Notes: generated by a model not told the origin, from the sequence alone. DNA of 64,000 nucleotides from Bimuria novae-zelandiae CBS 107.79 (GCA_010015655.1 ML976656.1:2117388-2181387); one strand, 5' to 3'; positions 1 to 12,690 are shown, counted from the stretch's first letter. A program made the numbers and translations.

Positions 1-3000
1 ACCTCGACGCTCGACCCCGTACCCCAACACCGCCTCACGACAAGCCGCTCCACGCCTATCAAACAGGCCTATGCGGTCCTCTGCGCCCACAAGCGGCAGC
101 CTAAACCTCGCCGCGCTTTCTGCCAGAAGCGCGAGACAGGAAGAGCACACACAGTCCTCCTCACAGAAGGACCAGACCATGGACGAATCCTCAAGCCAAT
201 AAGGAACAACCGCCGCAGACCCACCCCACGCAAGGAGCCTAACATCAAAGTATGCTAGACAAATATCAGCAAAAGCGGCCCAGCACATACAGCCGCCCTT
301 AAGATTACTTTTAGGGAGGGCATCGACGTCATCTGCATGCAAGAGCCGGCTACCTGGCCAGGCACACGCACTTCGAACCACCCTAGCTACAACCTCCACC
401 CACCAGTGGATGGCTGGGACAGCCAGGAGACCTGGGAGGCAGACCGCCCCCAGGTCCTCATCTTTACCCGTAAGGGAAACCAATTAAAAATCACACCACG
501 CACTCCACTCTATAACCGGGACATGCAGTAGATCAACGTTAACGGAATCTCAATACTTAATGCCTACCGGGCGCCACAGACTACGCCCGTTCTCGACTAC
601 ATTACCCACCTCACCCCGCCTAACAGATGCCTAGCTGGGGGCGACCTTAACGCTAAACATAACATGTTCAAACCTGGTGTCACGACTACACATGGCGGCG
701 CCGAACTGGCCCAATGGGCCACAGACAGCGGCATAAACTACATCAGAGAGCCTAGGGTCCCCACCCACCGTGCGGGACACGTCATAGACCTCTCCTTCTG
801 CAACATCCCCTTCGCTACCACAGCGGTACGAGCGGACATGAACTGCGGCTCAGACCACAACACGCTAGTTACCACGATACCCGGCAGGGGACAGGAGCCG
901 CTCGACCAGTTCCAATATAAGATCCCCACTACGAAGCTCCCGCTATTCATCGACGCTGTCGCTAATAGGATAAAGGGCACCCCTAGCTCAAACAGGCCAC
1001 AGACTCGCGAGCACGTTAACAGGCGCGTCGCTACCCTAGAAAAAGTCCTTACAAACGCCCTAGAGACAGCAGGCAGGAAGAAAAGAGGGACAGGCCATTC
1101 GGCGCCGTAGTAGACAAACGCCTGCAAACAAGCTTACCAGGCACACTTAAACTCGCTAGACGGCCACACCAGGCGGGGCCCCTCCAAGGAGACGCGCACC
1201 TTCTTAGCAATAGTCCGCAAAGCAAAGAAGGAATACTAGCAACACACTATAAACAACGCGGCAAACGACCAAGAACTTTTCTAAATTATTAACTAGCACA
1301 AGCTAGAACCCACTAGGACCCAGGCGCCAATGGTCTTTAGAGGCGTAGAGGCGACTAAGGACAAGGACAAGGCTAAGATGCTTCAACAAGCACTACTTTG
1401 CAGATTTACGCCAGAGGACGACCTGCCAGAACCGCCCTCCCCACAAGAGAACCCCACAATCCCTTAGGACACATACCTGTCTATTGAAGAGACGGAGCGC
1501 TGCGTGATTGGGGTCTCTAGCACCTCACCAGGCGCAAACGGTATAACCGTCCGGCTGCTCACAGCATGCTGGAACCACATTAGACAGTACGTCTGCGACA
1601 TCTACCGCGACCTACTCAAGCTTGATCACTACCCCGCCGCCTGGAAGGACGGAGAGATCGTGTTTATCAGGAAGCATGGCAAGAAGGACTACACGGTTCC
1701 AGGCTCTATGAGACCCCTCGCCATGCTACTCTGCCTCGGCAAGGGATTCGAAAGGATTGTCGCCCGGCGCATAGCCCACTTAGCTGTGCTGCATGGCGTA
1801 CTAAGCCCCCAACATGGAGGGGCTCTGCCAAAAAGGTCAGCCATGGATTTAATTGCCGCCTTCACCCACGACGTGGAACTGGCCTTCAGCAAAGGCCAGC
1901 ACGTCACCATAGTTACTATGGACGTGCTTGGGGCCTTTGACGCCCTCCTCGTCAACCGCCTGCTACACCGAATGAAAGGACAAGACTGGCACCAAAAAGT
2001 GCTCGTGCTCACGCGCAACATTCTTACGAACCAACACATACTTGTCCGCCACGGCCAACACCGATCCGGCCGCCACCCAGTGGCCTGCGGCACCCCACAG
2101 GGCTCGCCCCTCTCACCGGTTATCTATATGCTGTACCTGGCGGAACTTCTCCTCCAGGACACCACGCTGCAATTTGGATATGCTGACGACATTTGCCTAT
2201 ACAGAGCCACTCACAGCCTAGACTACAACGTTGAACAAATCGCGGAAGACGTCCGCAACATTATTAGATATGGCGCGGATAATAAGATCGCTTTCTCACT
2301 AGATAAGCTCGAAATAATACATCTCACACGGCAGAAAGGAGACTACGCGCCTCCCTGTATCGTTAACAAGAACCTCACCATACACCCCATTCTCCTCAGG
2401 AGTGGGAACGGGGCCCTACGCTGGCTAGGCGTATGGTTTAACAGGAAGCTGACCTTCAAGGCCCACGTCGCGACTCGCGCCGCCAAGACAAGGGTTGTCG
2501 CACACCACATCCGCAGCTTGGCTCGGATCAAACACAGCCCCCCACCAGGGTCCCTCCGTAAGGCGGTGATCGCCTGCGTCCTCCCACGGCTCCTTTACGG
2601 TGCGGAAGCCTGGTACAAAGGCAGAACCAAGCCCTCCAGAATCATGTGCCAATTGAGAAGCGCTGAGGTGAGCACCCAACTGGGCTGGCACATCGACGCA
2701 CTCAACAAAGTCCTTAAGCAGGCATGCAGAGCCATCGCGCCGGCCTATCGGACCACACCCACTACCGCCGTCTTCCGGGACGCAGGACTCCCCTCAGCGG
2801 CAGTAGCACTCAAGACATGCAAGTTTCGCTTTATAGCACACCTACTAACAATTAACGATAAACACCCGCTAACTGCTAGGACCCTCCTGCCTATAGTTAG
2901 AAGAGGCCGAGGCGCAGGCCTCCCACAAAGAGCCCGCTCAAAGGTACAACAACTCGCACAGATCTTCGACCCGGTACCTCGACCGGATTTCCGCGCCCCC

Positions 3001-3969
3001 CACTACTCCCCCGGGAGCCGCACCGACCCCACAGACCGGGCAGCCAAGAAGGACGCCGCCCGTCTCTTTAAGGAGTGGTGGGCTCTCCTCCCACCAACCA
3101 CTATTACCGTCTTCTCAGACGGCTCCAAACAATGGATTAACGGCGTCAAACACGTCACGTACGGCTACGCTGTATACGAAGGACAGGCCCTTATCCTACA
3201 AGGCAACGGCTCCCTTAACCCTAGGTCCCACGTTTTCGACGCCAAAGCTATTGGCGCTTGGCGGGGACTCGCCCACACGCTTATTACGCCTACCTACCAG
3301 CTAAGACGCATATACATGTGCATTAACAGCACTTCTGTTATATAGTGCATAAGAGGCAACCCGTCCCCCTCTTCGCAATGGGCGTTCGTCAGGTGCCAGG
3401 AGACAATAGAGAACCTAGACATCACTATTTAGTGGGCCCCAGGTCACTGCGAAATAAAAGGGAATAAATTAGCGGACCAGCTAGCCGACGACGCGGCAAA
3501 GTCTCCCCGACCTCCATACGGCATGGCAGCTAAGCCTACAGTCTCAGGCCTCAATTCAGACGTACGCGCCCACACGAGGAGCGCTGAGATGGACTGGTGG
3601 CGCGCCCGCTCACCCAAGTTATCTAAATAGTACATGCAGTGGGACCTCACTTACCGCCCCACAAAATAGCCAAAGGAGCTTACCCTCCAACGTCCAACGC
3701 TTGCTAAGCTCCTGTCCATGCGCACCCGCCACAGACACTACGCCTGGTACCATAAGAAATTCAGGCATAAAGACGCCGTCACGAAATGCCCCTACAGCGC
3801 AGACCTAGCGCCTGACCACATCGTACACTGCCCACGATCAGTTCGAAAGTTCGGTTACTAGCCAAAGCGGCCAGCGTGCCCCCCCAACACCACCAGGGAA
3901 GGCGTGGAATACCTAAAGGCACTAGAGCCAAATGATTTCCAACTTCTACTCGAGCTCACAAAAGATTAA
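1..3969 (+). pseudogene. LINE ORF2-like polyprotein (endonuclease-RT-RNase H), stop-interrupted
   Basis: All pieces lie in frame 1 and read through to a TAA at 3967. An AP-endonuclease-like domain is seen near 310-900 (CMQEPATW, GDLNAKH, and SDHNTLV). The reverse transcriptase runs about 1500-2700 with the catalytic YADD at 2179-2190 preceded by GTPQGSPLSP. RNase H begins near 3105 (VFSDGSKQW), where an expected acidic residue appears as Lys in FDAKAIGAW. A C-terminal Cys/His motif (CPYSADLAPDHIVHCP) lies near 3787-3835. Stops include 529, 1108, 1111, 1237, 3343, 3430 and 3628, mostly TAG where the family has Trp, as RIP predicts. The longest uninterrupted stretch is 1504-3345 (613 codons). 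It cannot make a full protein, but the active-site residues are largely kept. Confidence 0.88.
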
Positions 3970-4223
3970 GCTGCTCCTACTCTACTCTTATTATTAGACT
4001 ACATGTATAATAGATAAACCCAGACACCTCAGCCTATAGGCAAGAAGACAAGGATTTAGCCCCCGCACGAAGGGGGGCGGACTCTCACGAGCCGCTACAA
4101 GAGACGGCAATAGCTTTATAGCAAGAAACGCCTTCACTACTTTGGCTGGCCCCAAAGCAGCTGCTCGGCGCGTCCCCATGCCCCATGGGAGGCTTGAACT
4201 TTACGTTCCTGGACGATAATTAA

Positions 4224-4241
4224 TACTACTACTACTACTAC
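4224..4241 (+). repeat. (TAC)6 LINE tail
   Basis: Six perfect TAC units end the LINE. Many fungal LINEs end in a short tandem repeat instead of poly(A). The same tail, read on the other strand as repeated AGT, starts the insert at 57706. Confidence 0.9.
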
Positions 4242-4397
4242 TTGACATGGTTCGACATCATTGCTGCTATCGTAATCGCACTATTCTGGATCGATTTGGA
4301 TTTCGAAAAATGCAATGATGGAGGTTACTGTTTGTTGTGCGGGTGCATTGCTTGCGATAATTGCTGGAAAAGTTGCAACTGTGGAGACTGTAATTGA
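4242..4397 (+). pseudogene. 3' fragment of a Cys-rich membrane-type ORF
   Basis: Directly after the LINE tail a frame is open to a TGA at 4395-4397. It encodes a hydrophobic run (IIAAIVIALFWIDL) and then a tail with nine Cys in about 26 residues (CLLCGCIACDNC is the core). The upstream part is missing, so either the LINE landed inside a gene or this is a chance frame. I do not recognise the family. Metal-binding or disulfide-rich roles are possible but unproven. Confidence 0.35.
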
Positions 4398-5249
4398 TAA
4401 GCAACTTTAGTCAAGACCGTGTGTAACGCTGAATTATGGACACTCTTTTATGCACATAGTTGCAAGACTCATGGGTCATATAGGACCGATTTTTGGGTAC
4501 TGGACAGATGAGTGACGCGTCAACCAACTTCCTATTTCAAATGTAAACTTCTTCTGAATCGCAACGACCCAAAAGACTTCCTATATCGTGAATCAGTGTA
4601 GACACGGACATGAAGCGCGACCCTGCGAGATTTCAGTTGCCACTTCACCCTGTGCAAAAGCGAGCGGGTCACCTGTTGAAAGCTGGCTCTGGGAAGCTAA
4701 CTATGTAAATATCATCTGCTACAGCCTTTTAGGTTTGTGTTGCAAGGGTATCATGTTAGATTCACTGCAAGGCGAATGCAGGTTTTCTCAAGCTTACCAG
4801 CTGAGAGGTTGCGGGAGGCACGGACGCTCACAGTATGGAACGAACTCCACCATTATTTCTAGAGGCCGGCTTTTTTCAAAGGTCAGTAACATTCACTCTA
4901 TAGATTTCTATCGAACAAGGTCATCTTTGACCTCTTCCTTTGTGAAAAATTACATCCTCTGGTCGAGCAAAGTCAGGGAGCAATTAAAATGACATAAACA
5001 CCAAATGGTACCACACGAACAGAGGGCATTCCCTTCGAGTCACACGTCACCTAGCCTTGCACATCCCAACGCCGAGCGGAATATTTTTTTGCTCGCGCAC
5101 GTCACGACTATTTGCCGTTCTCCCGCAGTCACATCGGCAATCATATCGCTCAGCTTCAAATTTCTCCATCACAACTTTCCCTATAGGTTGTGTAATGGGC
5201 TACGCCCTGTTGTTGCCTCGGATCCTTGATCCTCGGTTACGCGAACCCT
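4398..5249. other. No gene recognised
   Basis: This stretch has moderate GC content. Two open frames (4588-4992 and 5005-5229, plus strand) show no domain, no convincing start context and no coherent composition. I treat both as chance ORFs. The base composition changes sharply to AT-rich at about 5250. Confidence 0.5.
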
Positions 5250-8200
5250 AAATATATAAGTTTAACGCTTAAAGCTTAACTTAGACTTTTTTATTAAATT
5301 TATAAGTATTCTTTTAGCACTTTTAGCTCCTTAAGTATTTAGCCCTTTATATTAAATTTAATTACTTCTACCCGTCGGGGAACAAGTAGATTTTAAATAT
5401 AATAATAAACTAAAGCTACAAAGCAGCACACGAAATTAAAAAAACTTACGTAAATAAATACTATAAAGGCAACGCCTAGACCTATAAGGAGATAGAACCT
5501 TCCTTAGTAAGTAATTAAGAAAGAGTCCTAATAGATACTTAACGGTAGTAAGACTGTCTTTACTAAATAAAAAAGTTATAAAAATAAGAATAAAACCTTT
5601 TACTAAAAATCTACGTCTTAGCGCGAATAATTATACATAATAAGCTATTAGCTTATAAAGAAGTAATAGCTAGGGAAACGAAAAGATAGTCTTTTTATTT
5701 ATAATTAAACTTTAGGCATTAAGAGTTAATAAAAATAAAATATAGTAATTTCTAAGCAAGATTAAAGTACTTATTAACCTTTAAGATACTTTTTAGACTC
5801 TACTATAAAGAGCAAGAGGACTAATTAAAGAAATAATAAAAAAGTGCTAAGAACTTATAATAATATAATAATACTTTTAAGAAACAAGAGGTATAAATTA
5901 GCCATTAGAAGTAGACTAATAGATAGAGCTACTAAAGAGATTAATAGTAGAGCTTGTCTTAAATTAAGGAAAAAGCTACTATTCTAAAATTCTTAACTTA
6001 GCTTACTTTAATAGCAAATAATAGGATTACTATTCCTTTAAGATAGTAATATAATATAAGCTCCTAAAGGATAGGGACTACCTTAGAAATATATTTAGAT
6101 ATATTATTAGTTAATTAATAGAACGTGCAGCGACGGTGAGAATTACGTACTTAGATTACTATCTAAGATATACTAAAGCTAACTTTTAAGAGTTATTAAA
6201 CTATAACTTTTATAACTATTTAGTAGAAGAAATTGCGCGTAACTACTTACTTATAATATAATAAGGGAAGTAGAAGCTTAATAATTTTAATTTTAACTTT
6301 AATAACTCCGCTATAGAAGCTAAAAAGTATAGTTAAATTTTTTTTTTAAAAAAACTTATACTTTTAGAGCCGCTGCAAGGACTTACGGGACTAAATAATT
6401 ATAATAAATATAGATAATAATTAGGACCTGTAAAGGGTCTAAAAAAGAGTTTATAATATTAAAAAAACCTCTTTTAAAATATGTTATAGCTGTTAAGGTT
6501 CTCTGCTAAGAACGAGGCGCTAGACAAGATAGATTAAGAACCTACCTAAGCTAACCCTAGAAAGATATCTAGCTAATAAAGCTAAGATAAAAGATACTAA
6601 GTAATAGATAGAGCTATAGGACACAGGTTTATTAATACTTAAAAATAAGCTACGTAAGTGTCGCGCGAGGTAATAGAAACCTGTAAAAAGAATAGTGCTT
6701 ATTTTTATTATAAAGATATAGGACACCGCATAAAGTAGTGTAAACTTTTACCTGTAATAAAACTAGTATAAGTTTACGCTACTATACTTACTACTAAAAA
6801 ATCCTTTAATAAAGAGTTTAATATAGCTTTTACTAATTTAGAAAACTAGATCCTCTTAATAATAGTCGCCACTAGGAGGCAAAAGTAGGAAAAGGGTAAA
6901 AGATAAGTTTTAATAACTTTTAAAAGCTATAGTTAGACTTAATACTAGTAATAGTATACTTGCTTATTAATAATATTGTGCTTATATTAACGATAATTAA
7001 TTTAGGGTATTTAACCTTTAAATTTATATTAGAAAAATTTATAATAAAAGCCTACCTATAGCGCAAGTACCTACCTTATTTATAAAAACTTATTAGTATT
7101 AGAGGCATGCGACTTTTCGTATATAAAGTAGTTTAACTAAAAGTAAATATTAATAGCTATATAGAACTAATATAGTTATACGTTTTATCTAATAATAGGT
7201 TGTACGATCTAATCCTTAACCTAATCTAAATAAAAAAATAAGGTTAAACTAGCCCTAGTAAAGAAATTAATTTAAATTAAAAGTTTAGACACTCGCATTT
7301 GTAACTAAAAAAGTAAAAAAAACTATTAATAAAGCCTTAAGAGGTATTAGCTATAGCCTTTATAGCCCTAGAGTAGCGTAATTAATGCCTAGGTAACGGG
7401 GCTAAGATGTTTTTTATATTAATAAAGGATATATAGAAGGCGTTAACCCGCAAGCTAAAGGTAAACCTATAGAAGTTATTACTTAAAGCTTTTAAGGACT
7501 TGTGGCGTATATTTTACAAGGAACAAGCTGACAAGCTCTCCCTATACTATAGACCTATAGTGGATCTTTCTATCCCTCTTATAGAAAAAGATGGCAAGAT
7601 CTAGGAGATTCCCTATAGCTCTCTATTTAATATATCTCGTGAAGAGTTACTCGTCCTTTAGAAAGAGCTTACTAAATACTTATATAAAGGTTTTATTTAA
7701 GTAAGTAAGTCTACCGCCGCTACTTTAGTATTATTTATTAAGAAATCTAGTAGAGAACTACGCTTTTACGTTTATTATTAAGCCTTAAACGCTATTTTAA
7801 AGAAAGCCTAGTATTCTTTACTATTAAATAGTAAGATTTTTTAGCTGCTCGCGAAGGCTAAATAGTTTAGTAAAGTTAATATAATTTAAGTCTTTTATAA
7901 GCTTTAGATAGTGAAAGGCAAGGAATAGAAGATAGCGTTTAAAACCTAATTTAGTCTTTATAAGTAGTTAGTAGTTCCTTTTAGCCTAGCTAATGCGCTA
8001 AATACGTTTTAGTAGTATATTAACTAGGTACTAAAGGAGCACCTTAATAACTACTACTTAGTATATATAGATAATATTCTTATCTTCTCTAGTAGCAGCT
8101 AAAAAGACTACAAAGAGAAAGTATATATTATAATTTAAAAGTTAAGGGCCGCAGGTCTATATTTAAATATTAAAAAAACTTAAGTTTTACGTTAAAAAGA

Positions 8201-8695
8201 CTAAGTACCTTAGATTTATTATAAAAGTTAATAAGGGCGTAAGTATAAACCTAAATAAAGTCTAAGTAAGTTAGAAATAGGAGCTACTAACTTTAGTAAA
8301 AGGAGTCTAGAGCTTTATAGGCTTTATAAACTTCTATTAGAGATTTATATAAGACTTCTTTAGTATAGTGAGCCCCCTTATAAAGCTTACTAGTAAAGGA
8401 GTAGAATTTATTTAGAGATAAGAGTAATAGCACGAATTTAACTTTTTAAAAATAGTATTTTATATAGTCCCCGCGTTAGCCTACTTTAATCCTAAATAAA
8501 AATTAGTACTAAAAGTAGACGCCTTTAGCTAGTTAATTAGGGAATGCTTCTCCTAGTACGATAATAATAGGATTCTACGCCTAGTAGCTTACTTTTTAGC
8601 AAAGAATAGCCTGGCAGAATATAATTACGCTACCTATAATAAAGAGATACTTATAGGTATATTAAGATTTAGAAGACTAATAAACTTAGGATCCT
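5250..8695 (+). pseudogene. Ty3/Gypsy gag-pol relic, heavily RIP-mutated (5' part)
   Basis: The stretch is extremely AT-rich with stops in all frames, but protein traces remain. A degraded Gag zinc knuckle (YFYYKDIGHRIK-stop-CK, Cys changed to Tyr) lies near 6690-6745. The reverse transcriptase lies about 7600-8200, with text such as GFI-stop-VSKSTAATLV and a catalytic box reading YIDN (8064-8075), where the second Asp is lost. RNase H follows at about 8510-8690 (AYFLAKNSLAEYNYATYNKE). The plus-strand reading breaks off within RNase H near 8695. No LTR was recognised, so the outer limits are approximate. Confidence 0.8.
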
Positions 8696-9660
8696 TACTA
8701 AGTCTATTTATAATTACTATAATATTAGTGCAGCTATTACTCTTAGGTAGGGTAATAATAAAGTTTATTATAATATCCTTTTATCCTTATTAAGGTAGTA
8801 GTAAGAGCTTTATTAGGCCCTATTTCGCTTCTCTTTATAGTTTAGTTCTTCTATAAATATTATAGTTCTTAATGCACTGCCTTACTTAGTTAGATATCCC
8901 TTCGAAGAAGTAGTTTTCAGTAAGGATTATATAAGTATTTTTTTATTTTAAGTATTTTAAAGCTTGGAAACTATGCGCGACCGCTATTAGCTTTATTTAT
9001 AAATATTTTAATTCTAGTACTTATTTTCTTAAATTATAGTATAGGTACCCTTAGTTATCTATACTATATTTTAAGATACTAATAAATAACTTCTATTTAG
9101 GTTTAAACTTCCTAAGCCTATTCTTAATATAGGCCTTTATTTTATTATACGCGCTATCTTTATCGCGTTCTACTTCTTACTATATAGTATTAAAGTCTAG
9201 TTCGCATTGCTTGGCAGGGTTATTGCCTCCTTAAAGGGTTAATATAGGTAGTTTAGGACATGTTAGGTAAGTAAGCACTAGGTCTTTACTTACTTTAATA
9301 TAGTTAGGTTTCTATATAGTAGTAGGTATTTAAGAGATAAAAGATTTTAAGCTATTTCTTTTAGCAGTCTTTTAAAAAAGCGTAAAATGCCTTAATTTTA
9401 ATCTATTATCTTTACTATCCTTTAGTAGGTCTTAGTTCTTCTAGAAGAAGGTATTTACCCTAGAGATTACTAATCCTAGTCTATATATAAACGTTATATT
9501 AATATAGCTAAGTATATCTACCTACTAAACGTGTTATTCGTCTGACCTTTATTCAGTAGCAAAACACGTAAGGTTTTTATAATTAGTATAAACTGTAAGG
9601 TGCTTCACTACTTAATATATATAGTCCTATTTATTTACGTATTTAATAACTACCAATATA
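8696..9660 (-). pseudogene. Gypsy RNase H end to integrase, inverted relative to the preceding part
   Basis: On the minus strand, read from 9660 down, the text gives the end of RNase H (RVFCYWIKVRRITR-like), a linker, the zinc-binding H2C2 zone (NYNIYRRTK) and the start of the integrase core (DIIINFIITLPKS, VIINRLSK) at about 8760-8700. The integrase stops at the junction with the plus-strand RNase H at about 8695. The two halves together make one Gypsy pol with the RNase H gap at the breakpoint, so an internal inversion is more likely than two elements. Confidence 0.65.
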
Positions 9661-10035
9661 CAAGTGGTCGTGGAAATGCATCCGTTTTGGGAGGCATTTT
9701 GCCGCCGCTTTTGGCGGCGTGTCCACCTCGCTTAGCCTTGGACAGCTCGCTGCTTTAGAGGTAACCCTGCTCGCTTGGACCAATGGACAGTGCCCCTTAC
9801 TCTACGGCACATTACGTCCCTACGCCGCATACCATGTCCCTACGCCTTACGAGCGCTTCGCTGTGTCGGATATAGCCCCCTTCTACTCTCCAATGCTGCG
9901 CTAGCACCTATTTAAAGGGTCCGCTCTTTTGCCTTCCCACCGTGTCCAACCCTCCCTAAAATTAATTCTAGCGCAGGCCTACCTCCCTCTAGCGGCCGCG
10001 TTATCACGCCTAAACCTACCTGCAACGCGAAGACG
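9661..10035 (+). promoter_or_regulatory. GC-rich leader upstream of the DUF3435 gene, with hairpin and TATA-like box
   Basis: Composition switches abruptly from AT-rich Gypsy to GC-rich at about 9661. A perfect 6-bp-stem hairpin (GCCGCC, six-base loop, GGCGGC) lies at 9701-9718. A TATA-like CTATTTAAAGGG lies near 9907-9918, about 120 bp before the ATG at 10036. This could be the 5' end of the mobile element that carried the DUF3435 gene, but no terminal repeat was found. A 61-codon ORF (9719-9904) is not supported as a gene. Confidence 0.4.
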
Positions 10036-12690
10036 ATGGTTCGGCGCAGCGGCGGATCCAGTGGCGCTCGTGCCATAACTGCAGCGGTTCCTCGTAGGAG
10101 ATCGAAGAGAGAAACCCGCAAGGTCTCTACCGTTATCTCACCCGTTGTCCTCAATCTAGACTCGCTGTCCTTCCCTGCGACGCCCTCGTCCGACACCAGT
10201 TCCAGCTTTTCCTCAGACTCAGATCTTAATCTAGAATTATGCTCGGGCTCAGAAACAGATGTTGAGTCACAAGATACAACATATTCTGAAGGTCGCAGCG
10301 ATGTCGACCCTAATTCGGATAGAGAACTGGACGTGGAATTAGATTCTAAGGCGGATGTGATAATGGGGACAATTACCTACTATACAAAGCAAGGTACAGC
10401 AAGGCCGAAACACACTAATTAAACGACGAGGTTGTGGATGGCAGAAAGCGAATTTTAGAAGAAGTAAGGATTATAGAACCCCTTGCCGTCACGCTCTTTA
10501 AACTAATATAGACTAGGTACTGCCGCAAGCTCCAGAAACAGACGGGACTATCTCCAGTAGAACAGCTGCGCAGATACGACCCCGCAGTATTTAAATCATA
10601 CCTTTTTTGGCGAACACAGCATTCCCGAATCCTCAAGGAGAGTGCAATAGAGGCGTATTAGAAAAGGATTAGCATGTATTATCACAATACTATAGGTCAT
10701 GCGATGGCAAACGGGGTTTTAAAAGACATTCGCAACGTGAGCTAGCCCATTCTCCCTCAAACATGTAACTTTAACCTAACTAAACAAAGTAGATTCCAGA
10801 TCTCGGACTAGATAGGTCAAAGAAGGACAAGCTAGCCATGTACGTCCAGGACCTCTATGCCATTCTCCATGCTCTATAGGTCGACGACAGGAAGCCGCTA
10901 CATGGGTTTATTCAGGTACAGATCTCAGCGCTCCTCCTCTTAAGCGCAGCTACTGCTACACGGCCAGGAGCCCTTATTGAGAGTGCAAGCAATAAAGGCA
11001 GCAACAAAGCACTCTGCTTTAAGCACGTGTCACTTATAAAGGTTCGCAGCCTTACGGAAGCGAATTAAAGCACTATTGTGGCAAATATAAACCTAGTGCA
11101 CGTCAAGAATAAGGAGAAAGACAGAACACCGTATGTTATATCATGCAGAAGGATCAAACTACATGACTCTAACATTCCAGGAAGATGTTTACATTTCGCC
11201 TCGAAGGATTGCCTGCGTTCTGCATCGTTTCGCATATGCTAGGCATCGGCATTAGACAGGATGCATTCTATAACAAATTTGCCAATATTCAGCAAATATT
11301 TAATCTTAACATACTAGCAGACCGCGATGTACTCCGTATTCAATAAAAGAAGGAGTTGCTAGACAAGCCTTTCTTCTGCAACGTTTAAAGTACAGTTAAG
11401 GGTAACTGTACAGCTTTAAATACAGCGTTCCCTTACTAGAAGTATCGTGACATATTCATCCGGCTAGGGCGTGTTGCAGGATTTGAAGCAGATCTTGAGC
11501 TTTACCAGCTACGACGAGCTTCGGGCAGCAACATCAACAGTATGCGAGCCTTACTAGGGATCCTTACTCTCTTATACTAGAGCTAATAGAATCTGCCAGA
11601 CATTCTTACTTCCACGGAACGGAACCAGACCATGGGCCATGTCAGGGATACATATAAAAGATATTATACACCAACGCACATCGCACGCGACTTTTAGTTA
11701 ATCTATTTTAGTACCCCTTCTAAGGAAGAACTGATCTGGTCTGTTGCAAGCATGGGTTTATCGCGAGATCAACGAGCGCTAGTAGTGCTTAGCGATGAGC
11801 AACAGGAGGAAGTGCGGAAAGACCCGCTGCTTGTCGCACTTCGTGACGAGCAGGAAACATACAAGAATAAGCTATACAAACAGGGCTTCCGTCCACTTAT
11901 TAAGGCTAAAGGAACTTCGCTTTATGCAAAATACAAAGAGGCAAACCGTAAAACTAATAGTACCTCTAAAAAATTACATTAGGTACAACTAACTAAGGCG
12001 ATCCGCACCTTCCACGAGTTAATTAATATAATTAAGATAGCTAGATAGCTTAGGGGGAAGGCCGCGAATAAAGTTCTAACGTTGCTAAACGTTAAATTCG
12101 AACTTAAAGAACGTGCAACTATAGCCAGTATACTTTTTTAGCCTTTTAAGAACGACCAAGCTCGTGTCTGATACATCCATACCTTGGCTAAACTATGCCT
12201 TAGGCAGGAGACTCCCCACCTAAAGGTTCTTAAACGAAAGATAGACTATGTAGATAACTTAATGTCGTCTTCCTTAAAGCGCAAGAAGATGGATAGCCCT
12301 CTTATTAATCTGACAGGTCTAGACAGCAGTCTTAAGAAGCAGGAGCCCACTACGCAGGGGGATAAAGAAGTGGTCAAAGTTCGATCCCAGCATCTATACC
12401 CGATGAAACTCCTATATCCAGTATGCCTTCTCTGTATAGGCGAAGAGAAGTTCTCATACGAACGGCGAATGCGTCGTATACCGCGGAAAGACGTCTTAAA
12501 AAAGCACGTGCAGACACATTTTAAGGACCCCTAGTATTAGGGTGAGTTTAAATGCCGCTATCCTTCCTATTCTATAAAGTTGCATAGAAAGATGCATTTT
12601 ATAAGGCATGCATTTGACGCACAAGGCGTGTGTCATTAATGTAGAGTTAGTGGTCTGTACAGAAGGTCTCGTTATTATTCTTGCCATGCT
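10036..12690 (+). pseudogene. DUF3435 tyrosine recombinase (Starship-captain-like) gene, broken
   Basis: DUF3435 proteins are fungal tyrosine recombinases; those at one end of Starship elements act as the captain that moves the element. The intact N-terminus (10036-10422) is Ser/Asp-rich. After frame changes near 10420 and 11185, the conserved core appears: ALLLLSAATATRPGALIES (box I Arg) near 10930-10980, the stretch FIRLGRVAGFEADLELYQLR ending in box II near 11460-11515, and MGHVRDTYKRYYTP near 11630-11675 with the candidate catalytic Tyr. A C-terminal Cys/His part (YPVCLLCIGEEKFSYERR) lies at about 12415-12470 and again near 12550-12650. At least ten in-frame stops, mostly TAG at Trp sites, and frame shifts inactivate it. 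A 21-codon stretch between NINS and LTSTERNQ may be an insertion. Family assignment is firm; that it headed a Starship is inference. Confidence 0.82.

Larger units (their letters stand above)
1..4241 (+). mobile_element. LINE (non-LTR retrotransposon), 5' end outside window
   Basis: A LINE body continues from beyond the left edge to a (TAC)6 tail at 4224-4241. It carries an endonuclease, reverse transcriptase, RNase H and a terminal Cys/His motif in one frame, then a 3' UTR of about 250 bp. The end of that UTR (about 65 bp before the tail) recurs in reverse orientation at 57706-57780, which confirms the true 3' end of the family. The left target duplication lies outside the window, so the insertion site cannot be checked. 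Base composition is much less AT-rich than in the other elements here, suggesting a younger copy or light RIP. Confidence 0.9.

Noticed and set aside
1..3969. UAG could be reassigned to Trp in this organism, since so many Trp sites read TAG
   Set aside because: Intact genes here (kinase, hydrolase, rhodopsin-domain protein) use TGG for Trp and normal stops. TAG at Trp is confined to transposons, as RIP predicts.
4224..4241. Tandem TAC units as a CRISPR-like or regulatory repeat
   Set aside because: They are at the exact 3' end of the LINE and the same tail ends the insert at 57706.
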